Part shown: positions 16,480-25,258 of the stretch, piece by piece | How the letters are laid out: every line of letters starts with the position of its first letter | Position numbering within the stretch: the first letter of the stretch is position 1 | Assembly: GCF_029952525.1 (NCBI RefSeq) | Contig: NZ_JASAOF010000005.1 | Span: forward strand, 124,001-188,000 | Source of the DNA: Saccharopolyspora ipomoeae | Lineage (GTDB): Bacteria; Actinomycetota; Actinomycetes; Mycobacteriales; Pseudonocardiaceae | Length of the DNA: 64,000 nucleotides | Direction of reading: 5' to 3' | Made by a program: the position numbers and the translations under genes | The notes under the pieces: model-generated | What the model was told of the DNA's origin: nothing | Databases searched by the model: none | Seen by the model: the letters and a program-made list of their open reading frames with translations, nothing else

Positions 16480-19248
16480 TCAGGCGCGGCGTCCGGTCGC
16501 CTCGACCGCGACCTCGACGCGGGACCGCACACCCAGCTTGGCCAGCACGTGCGACACGTGGACCTCGATGGTGCGGCGCGAGGCGAACAGCTCGGCGGCG
16601 ATCTCCGGGTTGGACTTGCCGTCGCCGACCAGCAGCGCCACCTGCCGCTCGGTGCGGGTCAGCGCCTCCCAACCGGTGGTGGCGCGCAGCCGCTTCGCCC
16701 GCGGCGTCCGGATGCCGTACGGCAGCATCCGGGCCGCGGCGCGCTTCAGGTCCCAGTGGGCGCCGAGCTGGGTGAAGATCTCGGCCGCCTGCACGTAGGC
16801 CTTGCGGGCCGCCGGGATCTCGCCGCGCTCGGCCAGCACCGCGGCCAGGTCCTCCAGCGCGCGGGCGCGCTTGGGCGGCTGCTCGGTCTTGTCGTAGTGC
16901 GCGATGGCCGCGCGCAGCGTGATCGGGTCGCCTTCGACCAGACCCCGGCAGTGCTGCGCGGCGGCGAGCAGGTTCGGGGCCGCGCCCACGGTCGCACCCT
17001 GCCCGCAGGAGTTGGTGGCGCGGGTGGCGGTCTCGGAGTCGCCGGTCTGCAACGCGTAGCGGACCAGCATCGGCAACCACACGTAGTTGCTGCCGAACCG
17101 CTCGCTGGCGTCGAGGGCCTCGACGAGGATGGCCTTGGCGCGCTCCAGGTCGCCGTCGATCTCGGCGCCCAGCACCCCGGCCACCATCAGGAAGCCGGAG
17201 TTCTCCTGGGAATCCGGCGTCGCCTCGCCCGCGACCGCCAGCTGCTGGTCGAAGACCTCGCGCTCACCGCGGTACCCGGCGAGCATCGCCCGCAGCCCGT
17301 GCAGCCAGCGCAGCTGGTGCGGGGTCATCTCGTCGGTGAGCTCGCTCGCGGCCTGCAGCTCGGCCGCGGCGTCGTCCCAGCGCCCGACGGTGAAGTAGTG
17401 GTTGCCCGCCGACAGCCGCACGACGGCCAGCCGGGACGGGGTCGCGCTGGTCTCGGCGATGGCCAGCATCTCGTAGAGCACGGACTCGGCCTCGGCGGCG
17501 TGGCCGAAGGCGAACAGCAGCATCATCCGGTTGCTGAGCACCTGCAGCCGCAGGTCGACGTTCTCCAGCGCGTCGCCGAGCGCGACACCGGCTTCCTGGT
17601 AGCAGACCAGGGCTTCGGCGAGGTCGCTGTTGCGGGCCCGCGCCGTGCCCCGGACGTGCAGGGCGAGGCCGAGCGCGTGGGCGTCGCCGGACTCGCGGGC
17701 CTCGGCCAGCGCCCGGTCCACGGTGCGCTCGGAGTCGGCGAAGCGCCCGGACAGCAACTGCGCCTGGGCGAGGGTGCCGCGCATCCGAGCCAGCCAGCGC
17801 AGCTCGGACCCGGTGGTGGCTTCGGCTTCGGCGATGACGGCGGCGGCCTCGTCGGCTCTGCGGCGCACGGCCAGCGACCACACCAGGTACCAGGTCAGCT
17901 CGGCGGCGCGGGAGCTGTCGGCGACCTCGGCCAGGGCTCGTTCGCTGAGCTCGTGGGCCTGCTCGGGCCGGTCGAGCTGCACCAGCGACAGGGCTCGGGC
18001 GGCGAGCAGCACGTCGCGGCGCTCCTCCTCAGCGGGCATCGGGACGAGCGCGGCCTCGAGCAGTTCCGCCGCGCAGGCCGGTGCGCGGTGGGCGAGGGCG
18101 TGGCCGTGCTGCACCAGCCAGTCCAGGCTCCAGCCGTCGATCTCGCTGTCGCCGATGGCGATCGAGGCGAGCAGCTGCTCCCCGACCCGTTCCACGGAGG
18201 CCCCGGAGTCGTGCAGGACGTGCGCGGCCTGCTCGTGCAGGGCCAGCCGCAGCGAGGTCGGGTTGGTCTCGTAGAGGGCCTGGCGCACGACCGGGTGCTG
18301 GAAGGCCAGGTGCAGACCGGATTCCACGAGCACCCCGGAGTCCATCGCCTCCTCGACGTGGCCGACGAGGGCGGAAACGGGCCGTTCGGAGAGGGTGGAC
18401 AGCTCGCTCATGGCGAAGGCCGGGCCGAGCAGCGCGGCCATCCGGAGCAGGCCGAGGGTCTGGTGGTCGAAGAAGCCGAGCCGCCCGATGACGGCCTCGG
18501 CCAGCGAGCGCGGCATCCCGGTGTCCGCGCCGGCCAGCTCGGCGCGGCCGTCGTCGACGGCGATCGCACCCTCGCGGGTCAGGGCCGCGACGACTTCGCC
18601 GGCGTAGCGCGGGTTTCCGGCGGCACCGGCGAGCATCCGGCGCAACCGGGGACCGATCCGGGCTGCGCGGGCGAGCGTCCCGGCCAGGCCGGCCACGGCG
18701 GTCTCCGCCAGCGGCTGCAGGGAGATCCGGGGCACCTGCGCGCGCACTTCGTGGTGCCCGCGGGCGGGGCGGGCGGCCGAGATCAGCAGCAGCGGAAGCT
18801 CTTCGGTGAGCGCGACGAACCGCTGCCACACGTGCATGCTCGCGTCGTCGGCCCACTGGACGTCGTCGACGACGAGCACCAGGGGCGCGTTCGCGCACCA
18901 CTTGGCGACGAGGTCGGCGAGCTCGCCGACGGCGGTCCCGTCCGCGCCGGAGATCCGCTCGTGGAGCTCCCGCAGCTCCGGTTCGTCGGACTTGGGCCCG
19001 ACTCCGAGGCAGTCGAGCACGAACCGCAGCGGGAACTGCCTGCTGAGCCGGTCGGCGGTGGCGTGGCGCACCGCGCAGCCCCGCACCGCCGCGTCGGCGA
19101 CGAGCTGGTCGAGCAGCGCGGTCTTGCCGATCCCGGGCTCACCCTCGATCCACAGCGCACCACCGGTGCCGTCGACCACCGACGCGACCAGCCGCCGCAG
19201 CTCGTCGAGCTCGGTCTTGCGGCCGAAGAGCACCGGTTCCGCCGTCAT
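16480..19248 (-). CDS. Large ATP-binding LuxR regulator (LAL family)
   Basis: A 922-residue LAL regulator. The N-terminal AAA/STAND module has Walker A IEGEPGIGKTALLDQL and Walker B LVLVVDDVQWADD. A long helical TPR-like middle follows, and the C-terminus is a LuxR helix-turn-helix (LTRTERQVALLVGDGKSNPEIAAEL...). Such proteins are activators of secondary metabolism or sugar use. The start is ATG 19248 with GTG one codon earlier as the alternative; no strong ribosome site is seen. Neighbours are ech downstream and the flavin monooxygenase upstream on the same strand, across a strong terminator, so it is probably its own unit. Targets are unknown. Confidence 0.9.
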   Translation of the reverse strand: MTAEPVLFGRKTELDELRRLVASVVDGTGGALWIEGEPGIGKTALLDQLVADAAVRGCAVRHATADRLSRQFPLRFVLDCLGVGPKSDEPELRELHERISGADGTAVGELADLVAKWCANAPLVLVVDDVQWADDASMHVWQRFVALTEELPLLLISAARPARGHHEVRAQVPRISLQPLAETAVAGLAGTLARAARIGPRLRRMLAGAAGNPRYAGEVVAALTREGAIAVDDGRAELAGADTGMPRSLAEAVIGRLGFFDHQTLGLLRMAALLGPAFAMSELSTLSERPVSALVGHVEEAMDSGVLVESGLHLAFQHPVVRQALYETNPTSLRLALHEQAAHVLHDSGASVERVGEQLLASIAIGDSEIDGWSLDWLVQHGHALAHRAPACAAELLEAALVPMPAEEERRDVLLAARALSLVQLDRPEQAHELSERALAEVADSSRAAELTWYLVWSLAVRRRADEAAAVIAEAEATTGSELRWLARMRGTLAQAQLLSGRFADSERTVDRALAEARESGDAHALGLALHVRGTARARNSDLAEALVCYQEAGVALGDALENVDLRLQVLSNRMMLLFAFGHAAEAESVLYEMLAIAETSATPSRLAVVRLSAGNHYFTVGRWDDAAAELQAASELTDEMTPHQLRWLHGLRAMLAGYRGEREVFDQQLAVAGEATPDSQENSGFLMVAGVLGAEIDGDLERAKAILVEALDASERFGSNYVWLPMLVRYALQTGDSETATRATNSCGQGATVGAAPNLLAAAQHCRGLVEGDPITLRAAIAHYDKTEQPPKRARALEDLAAVLAERGEIPAARKAYVQAAEIFTQLGAHWDLKRAAARMLPYGIRTPRAKRLRATTGWEALTRTERQVALLVGDGKSNPEIAAELFASRRTIEVHVSHVLAKLGVRSRVEVAVEATGRRA

Positions 19249-19329
19249 CACGCCGCGAGCCTAGCCGCTGCGAGCCGCGCCAGACCCCTTGAGAGATCAA
19301 CTACGCCCCAGATTGGGGGCTAGCCCTAC

Positions 19330-19367
19330 CCCACCCGGCCGGGCCCGGGTGGGCCCGGCCGGGTGGG
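19330..19367. terminator. Strong GC hairpin terminator after the flavin monooxygenase
   Basis: A perfect 17-base-pair stem (arms CCCACCCGGCCGGGCCC and its complement) with a GGGT loop begins four bases beyond the monooxygenase stop. It should separate that gene from the LAL regulator. Confidence 0.8.
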
Positions 19368-19371
19368 TGGG

Positions 19372-21177
19372 TCAGGAGGTGTGGTGGACCTCCTGGAGGC
19401 CGTAGACGGGGGTGGGGATCCCCTCGGCTCGGGCCTTGAGCTGCAGGGCCAGGTAGAGGGAGTAGTGGCGGGACTGGTGGAGGTTGCCGCCGTGGAACCA
19501 CAGCGCCTGCTGCTGGGTGGGCTTCCACATGTTGCGCTCCTCCCCCTCCCACGGGCCGGGGTCCTTGGTGGTGTCCGAGCCCAGGCCCCACACCTTGCCG
19601 ACCTTGTCGGCGACCTCCTGACCGACGATGTCGGCCGCCAGGCCGTTCATCGACCGGAAACCCGTGGCGTAGACGACGAGATCGGCCTCCAGCCGGGTCC
19701 CGTCGGTCAGCACCACCTCGGTCTCGGTGAGCTCGGCGACGTCGCCGCGGGCGAGCTTCACGCTGCCGTCGGCGATGAGCTCGCAGGCGCCCACGTCGAT
19801 GTAGTAGCCCGAGCCGCGGCGCAGGTACTTCATGAACAGGCCCGAGTCGTCGTCGCCGAAGTCCAGCTGGAAACCGGCCTCCTCCAACCGCGCGTAGAAC
19901 TCGGCGTCCTGCTCGCGGATCACGTCGAAGGCGGGCTTCTGGAACTCGTTGAGGATCCGGTACGGGATCGAGGCGAACGTCAGGTCCGCGGTGCGGGTGT
20001 CGATGCCCGCGGCCACCGCCTCCTCCGAGTACAGCGGGCCGAGGCTGTGCTCCATCAGCGAGTCCGACCGCACCACGTGCGTCGACGAGCGCTGCACCAT
20101 CGTCACGTCGGCCCCGGCCTCCCACAGCGCGCCGCAGATGTCGTGCGAGGAGTTGTTCGAGCCGATCACCACGGCCTTCTTGCCGCGGTAGGCGTCCGGC
20201 CCGGGGTGCTCGGAGGAGTGGTGCTGGTCGCCTCGGAAGCGGTCCTGACCTGGGAAGACGGGCACGTTCGGCTTGCCGGACACGCCCAGGGCCATCACCA
20301 GCTGGCGCGGCCGGAGGGTGACCTGCTCGCCGTCGCGGTCCACGACCAGCTCCCACTGGCCGTTGTCCTCGTCGTACTTCGCGCTCAGCGCCGTCGTGGA
20401 GCCCCAGTAGTTGAGCTCCATGACCTTGGTGTACATCTCCAGCCAGTCGCCGATCTTGTCCTTCGGCGCGAAAACCGGCCAGTTCTCCGGGAAATCGATG
20501 TAGGGCAGGTGGTCGTACCAGACCGGGTCGTGCAGGGCCAGCGACTTGTAGCGCCTGCGCCAGGAGTCGCCGGGCTTCTCGTTGCGCTCGACGATGATCG
20601 TCGGCACGCCCAGCTGGCGCAGCCGCGCGCCGAGCGCGATGCCGCCCTGCCCGCCGCCGACGATGACGACCTCCGGCTGCCGGGTGCGGCCGAGCTCGGC
20701 GAGCTCGGTCTCCCGCTCCTCGCGCCAGGTCACCCGGTCCGGGTTCGCGCCGTGCTCGGCGCCCCGGGGCCTGCGGTGGTTCTTGGGTTCCTCGTGGCCC
20801 TTGAGCTCGTCGAGGGTGGTCAGGAACGTCCAGGCCTTGCCGTTGACGAGACGAAGGTGACCGGTGCCGCGCCCGACGGCCGTCTCGAAGGAGAACCAGG
20901 CCTCGGTGACCCCGCCGGACTCGGTCGGTTCGCCGAGGACGGTGAACCCGGTCGGTGCCGCGTGCTCCAGCGTCGCCGAGAGCATCGCGGCGATGTCCGC
21001 GCGCCCCTCGGAGGTCTTGATGTTCCAGGTGAGCGCGATCAGGTCGCGCCAGTAGCAGTCCTCGCCGAACAGCGACACCACGCGATCGGTGTCGCGGGCC
21101 GCGATGGCCTCGGAGAACTCGGTGATCCACTGCTCGACCCGGGCTCGGGTCGCGTTGTGCTCGACGGTCTGGCTCAC
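19372..21177 (-). CDS. Flavin-containing monooxygenase with N-terminal SnoaL-like domain
   Basis: A 601-residue protein. Residues about 1-150 form a SnoaL/NTF2-like domain (IAARDTDRVVSLFGEDCYWRD), and the rest is a class B flavoprotein monooxygenase. Seen: FAD loop VVIVGGGQGGIALGARL, NADPH loop AVVIGSNNSSHDIC, and ATGF in VVYATGFRSMNG. Catalysis would be NADPH-dependent oxygenation, either Baeyer-Villiger or N/S-hydroxylation. AGGAGGT precedes GTG 21177. The gene follows a GAF-domain regulator and the TTGCA direct repeats, which suggests induction by a small ketone or alcohol-type substrate. The fused N-terminal domain recurs in actinobacterial homologues, but its role is unknown to me. Confidence 0.88.
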   Translation of the reverse strand: MSQTVEHNATRARVEQWITEFSEAIAARDTDRVVSLFGEDCYWRDLIALTWNIKTSEGRADIAAMLSATLEHAAPTGFTVLGEPTESGGVTEAWFSFETAVGRGTGHLRLVNGKAWTFLTTLDELKGHEEPKNHRRPRGAEHGANPDRVTWREERETELAELGRTRQPEVVIVGGGQGGIALGARLRQLGVPTIIVERNEKPGDSWRRRYKSLALHDPVWYDHLPYIDFPENWPVFAPKDKIGDWLEMYTKVMELNYWGSTTALSAKYDEDNGQWELVVDRDGEQVTLRPRQLVMALGVSGKPNVPVFPGQDRFRGDQHHSSEHPGPDAYRGKKAVVIGSNNSSHDICGALWEAGADVTMVQRSSTHVVRSDSLMEHSLGPLYSEEAVAAGIDTRTADLTFASIPYRILNEFQKPAFDVIREQDAEFYARLEEAGFQLDFGDDDSGLFMKYLRRGSGYYIDVGACELIADGSVKLARGDVAELTETEVVLTDGTRLEADLVVYATGFRSMNGLAADIVGQEVADKVGKVWGLGSDTTKDPGPWEGEERNMWKPTQQQALWFHGGNLHQSRHYSLYLALQLKARAEGIPTPVYGLQEVHHTS

Positions 21178-21270
21178 GCCGACTACCTCCTGCGCGGGCG
21201 TCGTTGCCCTTGAGTGGTCGCGATCACATGACACCAGTCATGGAGCCACACCGGAGACGGGCGCGCACGG

Positions 21271-21286
21271 GTTGCAGGGGGTTGCA
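21271..21286. promoter_or_regulatory. GTTGCA direct repeats upstream of the monooxygenase
   Basis: GTTGCA-GGGG-GTTGCA lies just inside the gap between the GAF regulator and the monooxygenase, about 95 bases upstream of the latter's start. The same hexamer is repeated in front of the aldehyde dehydrogenase at 58.5 kb, which is next to a paralogous GAF regulator. It is a candidate activator site. Confidence 0.45.
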
Positions 21287-21289
21287 GCG

Positions 21290-22561
21290 TCAGCCGCGCA
21301 CCGCCGGGGCGGTGGAGTGCGGCAGCAGCGCGGCCGGGTCGTCGGGCCGCAGCACCTCGACGTCGACGTTCTCGCTGAACCGGTACGGGCGCCTGCCGAG
21401 CAGGCCGCCGAGGGTCCGGCGCAGCCGTGACATCTCGGCCCGCACCGTGACCGTGCGCCGCTCGTCGCCGAAGACCTCGGCGGCCAGCTGCGCGGCCGTG
21501 CACCCGCCGGGGTGGGCGGCCAGCAGGAACAGCAGTTCCGCGTGCCGGGGGCTCAGCGGGTGGCTCCAACCGCCCGCGGCCGAGTCGACCTCGACGTGGG
21601 CCTGGGAACCGCGCAGGTCGAGCCGTGCGCGGGTGCGCTCGTCGAGCGCGGCGGTGGCGTCGTCGTCGAGCAGCCGCACCAACCATCCGCCCGGCACCGG
21701 TTCGACCGCGCAGTCGCCGAGCGCGGGCAGCCACGCGCGTCCCGCGCCGCATCCGGCGGGCAGCGCGACGTGGTCGACCGGGCCGAGGCCGGTGGAGGCG
21801 GCGACCCACCCGTGCGGGTCGGTGACCGCGGCCCGGCCGGAGACCCGCGACAGCAGCGGGACGGCGCTGCCGCGCAACCCTTCGAGCGCGGTGAGGTGGG
21901 TGGTGCGCAGCTGTGCCTCGGCCAGCTGCGCGACCGTCTGCACCAGGGCGAGGGTGGTGGGGCTGACGGTGGAGGCGGGGCCGGACAGGTCGACCGCGCC
22001 GAGCAGCCGGCCGGTGCGCGGGTCGTGCAGGGGTGCGCTGGCGCAGGTCCAGGCGTGGTGGGTGCGCACGTAGTGCTCGGCGGAGTACACCTGGATCGGC
22101 AGGCCCGTGACCAGGGCGGTGCCGATCGCGTTGGTGCCCACGACGTCCTCGCCCCAGCTCATGCCCTCGACGAAGCCGAGCGAGTCGGCGTTGCGGCGCA
22201 CCGCGGCGCTGCCGTCCCGCCACAGCACGTGCCCATCGGCGTCGGTGATCACCATGATGTTCGCGGTCTGCTCGGCGACCCCGCCGAGGCGGCTGCGCAG
22301 CAGCGGCAGGACCTCGGACAACGGCGACTCCCGCCGCCGCTCGGCCAGCTCGTCGGCCCGCAACTGCCGAGGCGCGCGCCCCCGCTCGGGATCGATCCCC
22401 CGCGACCGCATCCGCCCCCACGAAGCCCCGATCACCGCCCGAGGGCGAGCGGGCGGGGTCTCCCCGGCGAGCGCCGCGTCGTGAACCCGAGCCAGCAGCC
22501 GCGCGTACCGGTGGGGGTCCTCCCCCACCGGCAACGCCGCCTCCAAGCTCTCCTCGCGCAC
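21290..22561 (-). CDS. GAF-domain transcriptional activator with winged-helix C-terminus
   Basis: About 423 residues. The GAF sensor half carries the AcoR-type run VGTNAIGTALVTGLPIQVYS followed by EHYVRTHHAWTCASAPLHDP. The C-terminal HAELLFLLAAHPGGCTAAQ with RAEMSRLRRTLGGLLGRRPY is an OmpR/SARP-like winged helix, not the Fis-type helix or sigma-54 ATPase of AcoR. GTG 22561 is chosen at the point where homology to the paralogue (58698-60197) begins; longer frames run through the palindrome upstream. It is probably the activator of the downstream monooxygenase, responding to that pathway's substrate. Confidence 0.85.
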   Translation of the reverse strand: MREESLEAALPVGEDPHRYARLLARVHDAALAGETPPARPRAVIGASWGRMRSRGIDPERGRAPRQLRADELAERRRESPLSEVLPLLRSRLGGVAEQTANIMVITDADGHVLWRDGSAAVRRNADSLGFVEGMSWGEDVVGTNAIGTALVTGLPIQVYSAEHYVRTHHAWTCASAPLHDPRTGRLLGAVDLSGPASTVSPTTLALVQTVAQLAEAQLRTTHLTALEGLRGSAVPLLSRVSGRAAVTDPHGWVAASTGLGPVDHVALPAGCGAGRAWLPALGDCAVEPVPGGWLVRLLDDDATAALDERTRARLDLRGSQAHVEVDSAAGGWSHPLSPRHAELLFLLAAHPGGCTAAQLAAEVFGDERRTVTVRAEMSRLRRTLGGLLGRRPYRFSENVDVEVLRPDDPAALLPHSTAPAVRG

Positions 22562-22599
22562 GACCCAAGTGTGACCCACGCCGCAACCCCCGCCAACCG

Positions 22600-22617
22600 C
22601 GAGAACCGCGGTTCTCG
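22600..22617. promoter_or_regulatory. Perfect 18-base palindrome upstream of the GAF regulator
   Basis: CGAGAACCGCGGTTCTCG lies 39 bases upstream of the GAF regulator start and 33 bases past the stop of the FAD hydroxylase. It could be an operator or a terminator hairpin; position fits both. Confidence 0.5.
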
Positions 22618-22649
22618 ACCCGACGAGGACTGCGGTATCCGTCCTGGTT

Positions 22650-23834
22650 TCAGCTGGTCTTGGAGGTCCAGTCGATGTGGTGGTCGTAGGCCCAGCCCCG
22701 GCCCATCGGGGGTTTGCGCTGCCAGGCGAAGGCCCGCTTGGTCTTGGCGCGGAGGTCCCGGAGGCGGCGGGACAGGGGGTGGTGGGCTCGGCTGGTGCCC
22801 GTTCGGCCCATCGCGACGACCGCTTCGACCCGCTCCCGGCGGAGGTGTTCGAAGGCCGCGAAGGCCGCTGCGGGGGTGGTGTGATCGCGGAGGCAGCGGG
22901 CGAGCTGGACCCCGTCCTCGACCGCCATCGCCGCGCCCTGCTCGGAGGCGGGTGGGGCCACGTGCAGGGCGTCTCCAATGATGATCGCGCGGTCGCGGTG
23001 CCAGCGCGGGACGTGCGGCAGGGCGTGGTCGTCGAAGGACAGGATGCGCTCGGAGTTGCCGACGACGGTCGGGGCGAGGGTGTCGTCGGCGGCGAACAGC
23101 TCGGTCATCTCGGCGCGCAGCGCGTCGACGTCCTGAGGTGCGTCGCGGCGGCGCGGGACCGGGGAACGCAGGCTGGTGAACCAGAAGCAGCCGCCGGAGT
23201 GCGAGTCGCGGGTGGCGGCGAAGAAGCCCTTCGCGCCCACGTAGGAGCGCAGCACCTCCGGGGGCGGCGGTTCGCAGCCCGGTTCGGCCGCGTAACCGTA
23301 GATCGTGCGGGTGCCCAGGCGCTCCGGTTCCGGCCCGTCGGGGTTGATCCGGCCGCGCACCAGCGAGTTCGCGCCGTCCGAACCGACGAGGACGTCGCCC
23401 TCGACGCGGCTGCCGTCGGCCAGCGTCACCGCGGCGGCGGCCGGGTCGGCCTCGACGACGCGGGAACCGTGCCGGAACTCGGCGCCGCGTTCGAGTGCCT
23501 GCTCGCGCAGCACCGCCGAGAGCACCGGCCAGTGCATGACGCGCGGCAGTCCGCGCTCCGAGCTCGGATCGGCGCCCAGCGAGTACCCGACGCGGGTGCC
23601 GTCGGGGCGGATGCGCTCGGTGCGCACCAGCGGGAACGAGCGGGCGATCACCGGCTGGTGGGCGTCCACAGCGCGCAGCGCGTCCATCCCGTTCGGGTTC
23701 AACCGGACCACCGCGCCCTCGCCGTGGTCGGCCGGGCGCGATTCCACCACGGTCACCGCGATTCCGGCGCTGCGCAGGGCCAGCGCCAGCGCAGTCCCCG
23801 CGATCCCTCCCCCGCTGACAACGACGTGCTCCAC
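22650..23834 (-). CDS. FAD-dependent aromatic hydroxylase-like monooxygenase
   Basis: A 394-residue class A flavoprotein monooxygenase of the PHBH/UbiH fold. Seen: VVVSGGGIAGTALALALRSAG, the DG motif DVLVGSDGANSLVR, and the second FAD motif AIIIGDALHVAPPASEQGAAMAVEDG (GD and P residues conserved). It would hydroxylate an aromatic or polyketide-like ring using NAD(P)H and O2. GTG 23834 is chosen because it gives the expected N-terminus directly before the FAD loop. No ring-cleavage gene is adjacent, so the substrate is unknown. Confidence 0.88.
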   Translation of the reverse strand: MEHVVVSGGGIAGTALALALRSAGIAVTVVESRPADHGEGAVVRLNPNGMDALRAVDAHQPVIARSFPLVRTERIRPDGTRVGYSLGADPSSERGLPRVMHWPVLSAVLREQALERGAEFRHGSRVVEADPAAAAVTLADGSRVEGDVLVGSDGANSLVRGRINPDGPEPERLGTRTIYGYAAEPGCEPPPPEVLRSYVGAKGFFAATRDSHSGGCFWFTSLRSPVPRRRDAPQDVDALRAEMTELFAADDTLAPTVVGNSERILSFDDHALPHVPRWHRDRAIIIGDALHVAPPASEQGAAMAVEDGVQLARCLRDHTTPAAAFAAFEHLRRERVEAVVAMGRTGTSRAHHPLSRRLRDLRAKTKRAFAWQRKPPMGRGWAYDHHIDWTSKTS

Positions 23835-23990
23835 AGCATCCCCCAGGACACTCGACCGATCCACGACCTCCCGGCACCCTAGCCCGGCGGACCGGCCGAT
23901 CTCCCTAGAAAACCCGCGACCGCCCGAAACGCACCGACGACCACCCGATGCCGGATTCCGACCCGAACGGCCCCCGGCTCTCCCGCGGTC

Positions 23991-24038
23991 CCCCCGATTC
24001 CAAATGGAAATCGGGGGGCCGACTTCCATTGAAATCGG
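23991..24038. repeat. Intergenic palindromic repeat, CAATGGA family
   Basis: The 250-base gap 23835-24085 has no gene. Within it, CCCCCGATT/AATCGGGGG form a hairpin around CCAAATGG, followed by GACTTCCATTGAAATC, the same words as the repeat at 11.25 kb. It lies downstream of the acyl-CoA operon and may end its transcription. Confidence 0.55.
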
Positions 24039-24085
24039 GTCAACTCGGTGCGGGGGCGTCGTGGGGACCGTTCGGTGTCGGCGCG

Positions 24086-25258
24086 TCAGCCCAGCAGGTA
24101 TTTCGCGATGGCGTTCTTCTGGATCTCGGAGGAACCCGTGAGGACGCGGAACATGCGCAGTCGGCGGAACAGCGACTCGACCTCCGAGCCGCGGACCATC
24201 CCGGCCTTGCCGTGGAGCTGCATCGCGTCGTCGGCGATGCGGAAGGCGTTCTCGGCGACGAACAGCTTGCACATGAAGGCCTCCGTCGCCGGGCGCCTGC
24301 CTGCGTCGAGGTCGGCGAGCGCGTCGTAGGTCATGGCGCGCGCCGCGTAGTGGGCGGTGGCCATGTCGGCGAGCTTGTGCTGCACGCTCTGCAACCCGGC
24401 CATCGGCCCGCCCGCGACCTCACGACCCCGGACGTGCTCCCGCGTCAGCGCGATCAGCCTGCGGGTGCTGCCCAGCACCGTCGGGCAGTGCAGCAACCGG
24501 TTGGTGGTGACCCGGCCGAGTCCGATGCGCAGCCCCTCCCCCACGTCGCCGAGCAGCTGCTCCGGCCCGACGTAGCAGTCGTCGAGGACGATGTCCGCCT
24601 CGATGTGCTGGCCGGACAGCGGCACCTCGCCGGGCAGCACCGAGCACCCGGGCGAGTCGAGGTCGACCAGGAACGCCGAGTAGCTCTCCTGCTCCCCGGC
24701 CATCCGCGCCACCAGCACCGAGAAGTCGGCGAACGGCCCGGCGGAGCTGAACACCTTGTGCCCGCTGATCCGCCAGCCCTCACCGTCCGGCGTGGCGGTG
24801 GTGCGCATGGCGCGGACGTGCGAGCCCGCGTCCGGTTCGGTCAGCGAGAAGCAGCACGCGCGGTCGCCCTCGACGACCGGTCGCAGGTAGCGCTCGACCT
24901 GCTGCGGCGTGGCGTGACCGAAGATGGCCCCGGCGCGCAGCGGTCCGCCCATGTCACCGAGCACGCTGTGGCCGAGCACCCGGCCGGACGCGGCGACCTC
25001 CTCCTTGAGCACGGCGAGCCGGGTGGCGCTGAGCCCGCGCCCGCCGTGCTCGGGCGGCAGGTGGATGCCGTAGAAACCGAGCTGCCGGGCGCGTTTCCAC
25101 ACCGGCTGCAGGATCTCGCGCCCGTACTTCGACTCGTGGTCGAGCTCGTGGCGCCGCTCGTAGTCGGCGAGTTCGCCGTGCAGGTACTCGCGCAGCTCGG
25201 CGACCAGCCCGGCGAGTTCGGGATCGTGGTCGTGGGTGGGTTCGAGCTCGAAGCTCAC
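24086..25258 (-). CDS. Acyl-CoA dehydrogenase
   Basis: A 390-residue acyl-CoA dehydrogenase. Seen: FSLTEPDAGSHVRAM (flavin/substrate signature), ISGHKVFSSAG, and C-terminal FRVLTGSSEIQKNAIAKYLLG. It introduces an alkene next to a CoA thioester. The GTG at 25258 has GGAGGAG upstream and overlaps the stop of the preceding metallo-hydrolase gene by GTGA, so translation is coupled. It is the last gene of a three-gene acyl-CoA operon. The substrate chain is unknown; a branched or cyclic acid is possible because the set lacks hydratase and thiolase genes. Confidence 0.9.
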   Translation of the reverse strand: MSFELEPTHDHDPELAGLVAELREYLHGELADYERRHELDHESKYGREILQPVWKRARQLGFYGIHLPPEHGGRGLSATRLAVLKEEVAASGRVLGHSVLGDMGGPLRAGAIFGHATPQQVERYLRPVVEGDRACCFSLTEPDAGSHVRAMRTTATPDGEGWRISGHKVFSSAGPFADFSVLVARMAGEQESYSAFLVDLDSPGCSVLPGEVPLSGQHIEADIVLDDCYVGPEQLLGDVGEGLRIGLGRVTTNRLLHCPTVLGSTRRLIALTREHVRGREVAGGPMAGLQSVQHKLADMATAHYAARAMTYDALADLDAGRRPATEAFMCKLFVAENAFRIADDAMQLHGKAGMVRGSEVESLFRRLRMFRVLTGSSEIQKNAIAKYLLG

